In this document: positions 63,513 through 64,000 of the stretch, piece by piece
Position numbering within the stretch: position 1 is the stretch's first letter
How the letters are laid out: each line of letters starts with the position of its first letter
Assembly: GCA_028752905.1 (NCBI GenBank)
Contig: JAQNBH010000003.1
Coordinates: forward strand, 33,220,222-33,284,221
Length of the DNA: 64,000 bases
Direction: 5' to 3'
From: Cladorhizidae sp. MBARI D1340-BT2
Lineage: Eukaryota; Porifera; Demospongiae; Poecilosclerida; Cladorhizidae
Made by a program: the position numbers and the translations under genes
Notes under the pieces: generated by a model
Seen by the model: only the letters and a program-made list of their open reading frames with translations
Database searches by the model: none
Told to the model about the DNA's origin: nothing

Positions 63513-64000
63513 ACATGTCTCCTGTACAGACCTGTACTCTCTCACTGATACCATGAGCTAACTCAGAGGCAACCACATGTCTCCCGTACAGACCTACTCA
63601 CTGGTGCCATGAGCTAACTCAGAGGCAACTACGTGTCTCCTATACAGACCTACTCTCTCACTGGTGCCATGAGCTAACTCAGAGGCAACCACATGTCTCC
63701 CGTACAGACCTACTCTCTCACTGGTGCCATGAGAGGCAACCACATGTCTCCCGTACAGACCTATGTACTCTCTCACTGGTGCCATGAGCTAACTCAGAGG
63801 CAACCACATGTCTCCTGTACAGAACTACTCTCTCACTGGTGCCATGAGCTAACTCAGAGGCAACCACATGTCTCCTGTACAGACCTACTCTCTCACTGGT
63901 ACCATGAGCTAACTCAGAGGCAACCACATGTCTCCCGTAAGGCCTACTCTCTCACTGGTGCCATGAGCTAACTCAGAGGCAACCACATGTCTCCCGTACA
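63473..64000. repeat. Partial 62-56-55-59 module at the right edge
   Basis: The 62-mer (near 63534), 56-mer (63593), CTACGTGTCTCCTATAC monomer, compound 55-mer (63758) and AAGGCC 59-mer (63936) return here. This combination is typical of 16-37 kb and absent from the preceding 26 kb. The window stops at monomer position 31, inside the array. Confidence 0.88.

Larger units (their letters stand above)
1..64000 (+). repeat. Uninterrupted 60-bp satellite array
   Basis: Every base belongs to a tandem array of one 60-bp monomer family, always in the same orientation. I saw no inversion, no unique spacer and no inserted element. The window opens at monomer position 1 and closes at monomer position 31. 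The tally of odd-length monomers is 29 standalone 64-mers (one, near 29435, also lacks 1 nt), 33 compound net-55 monomers, 51 of the 59-mer class (two lack a further nt), 21 of 56 bp, 10 of 62 bp, 6 of 61 bp and 10 other single-base deletions. The net is -171 nt, giving 1,069 full monomers plus 31 nt, which matches the final phase exactly. No function is visible. Large single-family arrays like this are known from heterochromatin, but the location here is not known. The family is not one I recognise. Confidence 0.98.

Noticed and set aside
1..64000. CRISPR array
   Set aside because: There are no spacers. Every base belongs to the 60-bp unit, variation is scattered through the unit, and no cas gene is present.
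1..64000. Centromere protein CENP-B box or telomere repeat
   Set aside because: No TTCG....A..CGGG-like motif and no TTAGGG-type tract is present in the consensus or in the variants I read. A centromeric role can be neither supported nor excluded.
1..64000. Transposable element or retroelement insertion
   Set aside because: No terminal repeats, target-site duplications, poly(A) tract or non-monomer sequence were found. Monomer bookkeeping closes to the base, which leaves no room for an insertion.
1..64000. tRNA or 5S-like pol III promoter boxes in the monomer
   Set aside because: Neither strand of the consensus has an A box with a properly spaced B box (no GGTTCGA-like sequence).
1..64000. 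Tandem-repeat bacterial or viral surface-protein gene
   Set aside because: There is no start region, ribosome binding site, signal peptide or end domain. Frame shifts occur every few hundred bases, and CpG decay and HOR structure fit eukaryotic satellite DNA.

Overview
The whole window is one uninterrupted satellite DNA array. I find no gene, RNA gene, transposon, CRISPR array or unique sequence in it. A 60-bp monomer (a clean copy lies at 61-120) runs head to tail in one orientation from base 1 to base 64000, and both ends of the window are still inside the array. I listed every monomer whose length is not 60 bp. Those length changes sum to -171 nt, which gives 1,069 complete monomers plus 31 nt. 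That agrees exactly with the monomer phase at base 64000, so the list should be complete in net terms.

Organism: this is eukaryotic satellite DNA. The single CpG of the consensus (monomer positions 26-27) is very often TpG or CpA, the two products of methyl-CpG deamination. That suggests a genome with germline CpG methylation, such as a vertebrate or a plant. I do not recognise the satellite family and cannot name a species. The chromosomal setting (pericentromeric, subtelomeric or interstitial) cannot be read from the window.

Organisation: about 160 monomers differ in length and act as landmarks. They are a 64-mer (+4), a compound -9/+4 monomer (net 55), a 59-mer, a 56-mer, a 62-mer and a 61-mer. 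They recur in fixed orders and define variable higher-order repeats (HORs) of about 0.8-4.9 kb, with no single HOR period. On top of these lie almost identical two-copy tandem duplications: 4,857 bp (5965-15679), 2,579 bp (16722-21901), 2,150 bp (24156-28492), 3,162 bp (40636-46899) and 4,298 bp (48457-57052). The last contains a nested 949-bp duplication in each copy. Older, more diverged duplications have offsets of 359, 1,860, 2,756, 1,736, about 2,874, 1,986, 7,883, 9,083 and about 11,420-11,476 bp.

Region by region: 1-6 kb is a roughly 1,501-bp HOR family with a private 359-bp expansion. 6-15.7 kb is the two 4,857-bp copies. 15.7-24 kb is the 62-56-55-59-64 landmark module and the 2,579-bp pair. 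24-33 kb is the 2,150-bp pair and the 2.8-3.0-kb pair. 33-37 kb is a diverged copy of 21.7-25.2 kb. 37-48 kb includes the 3,162-bp pair. 48-57 kb is the nested 4,298/949 pair. 57-61.3 kb has its own variants. 61.3-63.5 kb is a landmark-free run of 60-mers, and the last 0.5 kb returns to the module typical of 16-37 kb.

Reading frames: because 60 is a multiple of three, one frame on each strand stays open through plain monomers. Open frames of up to 345 codons result. They are by-products of the repeat, not genes, and they are broken wherever a landmark monomer shifts the frame.
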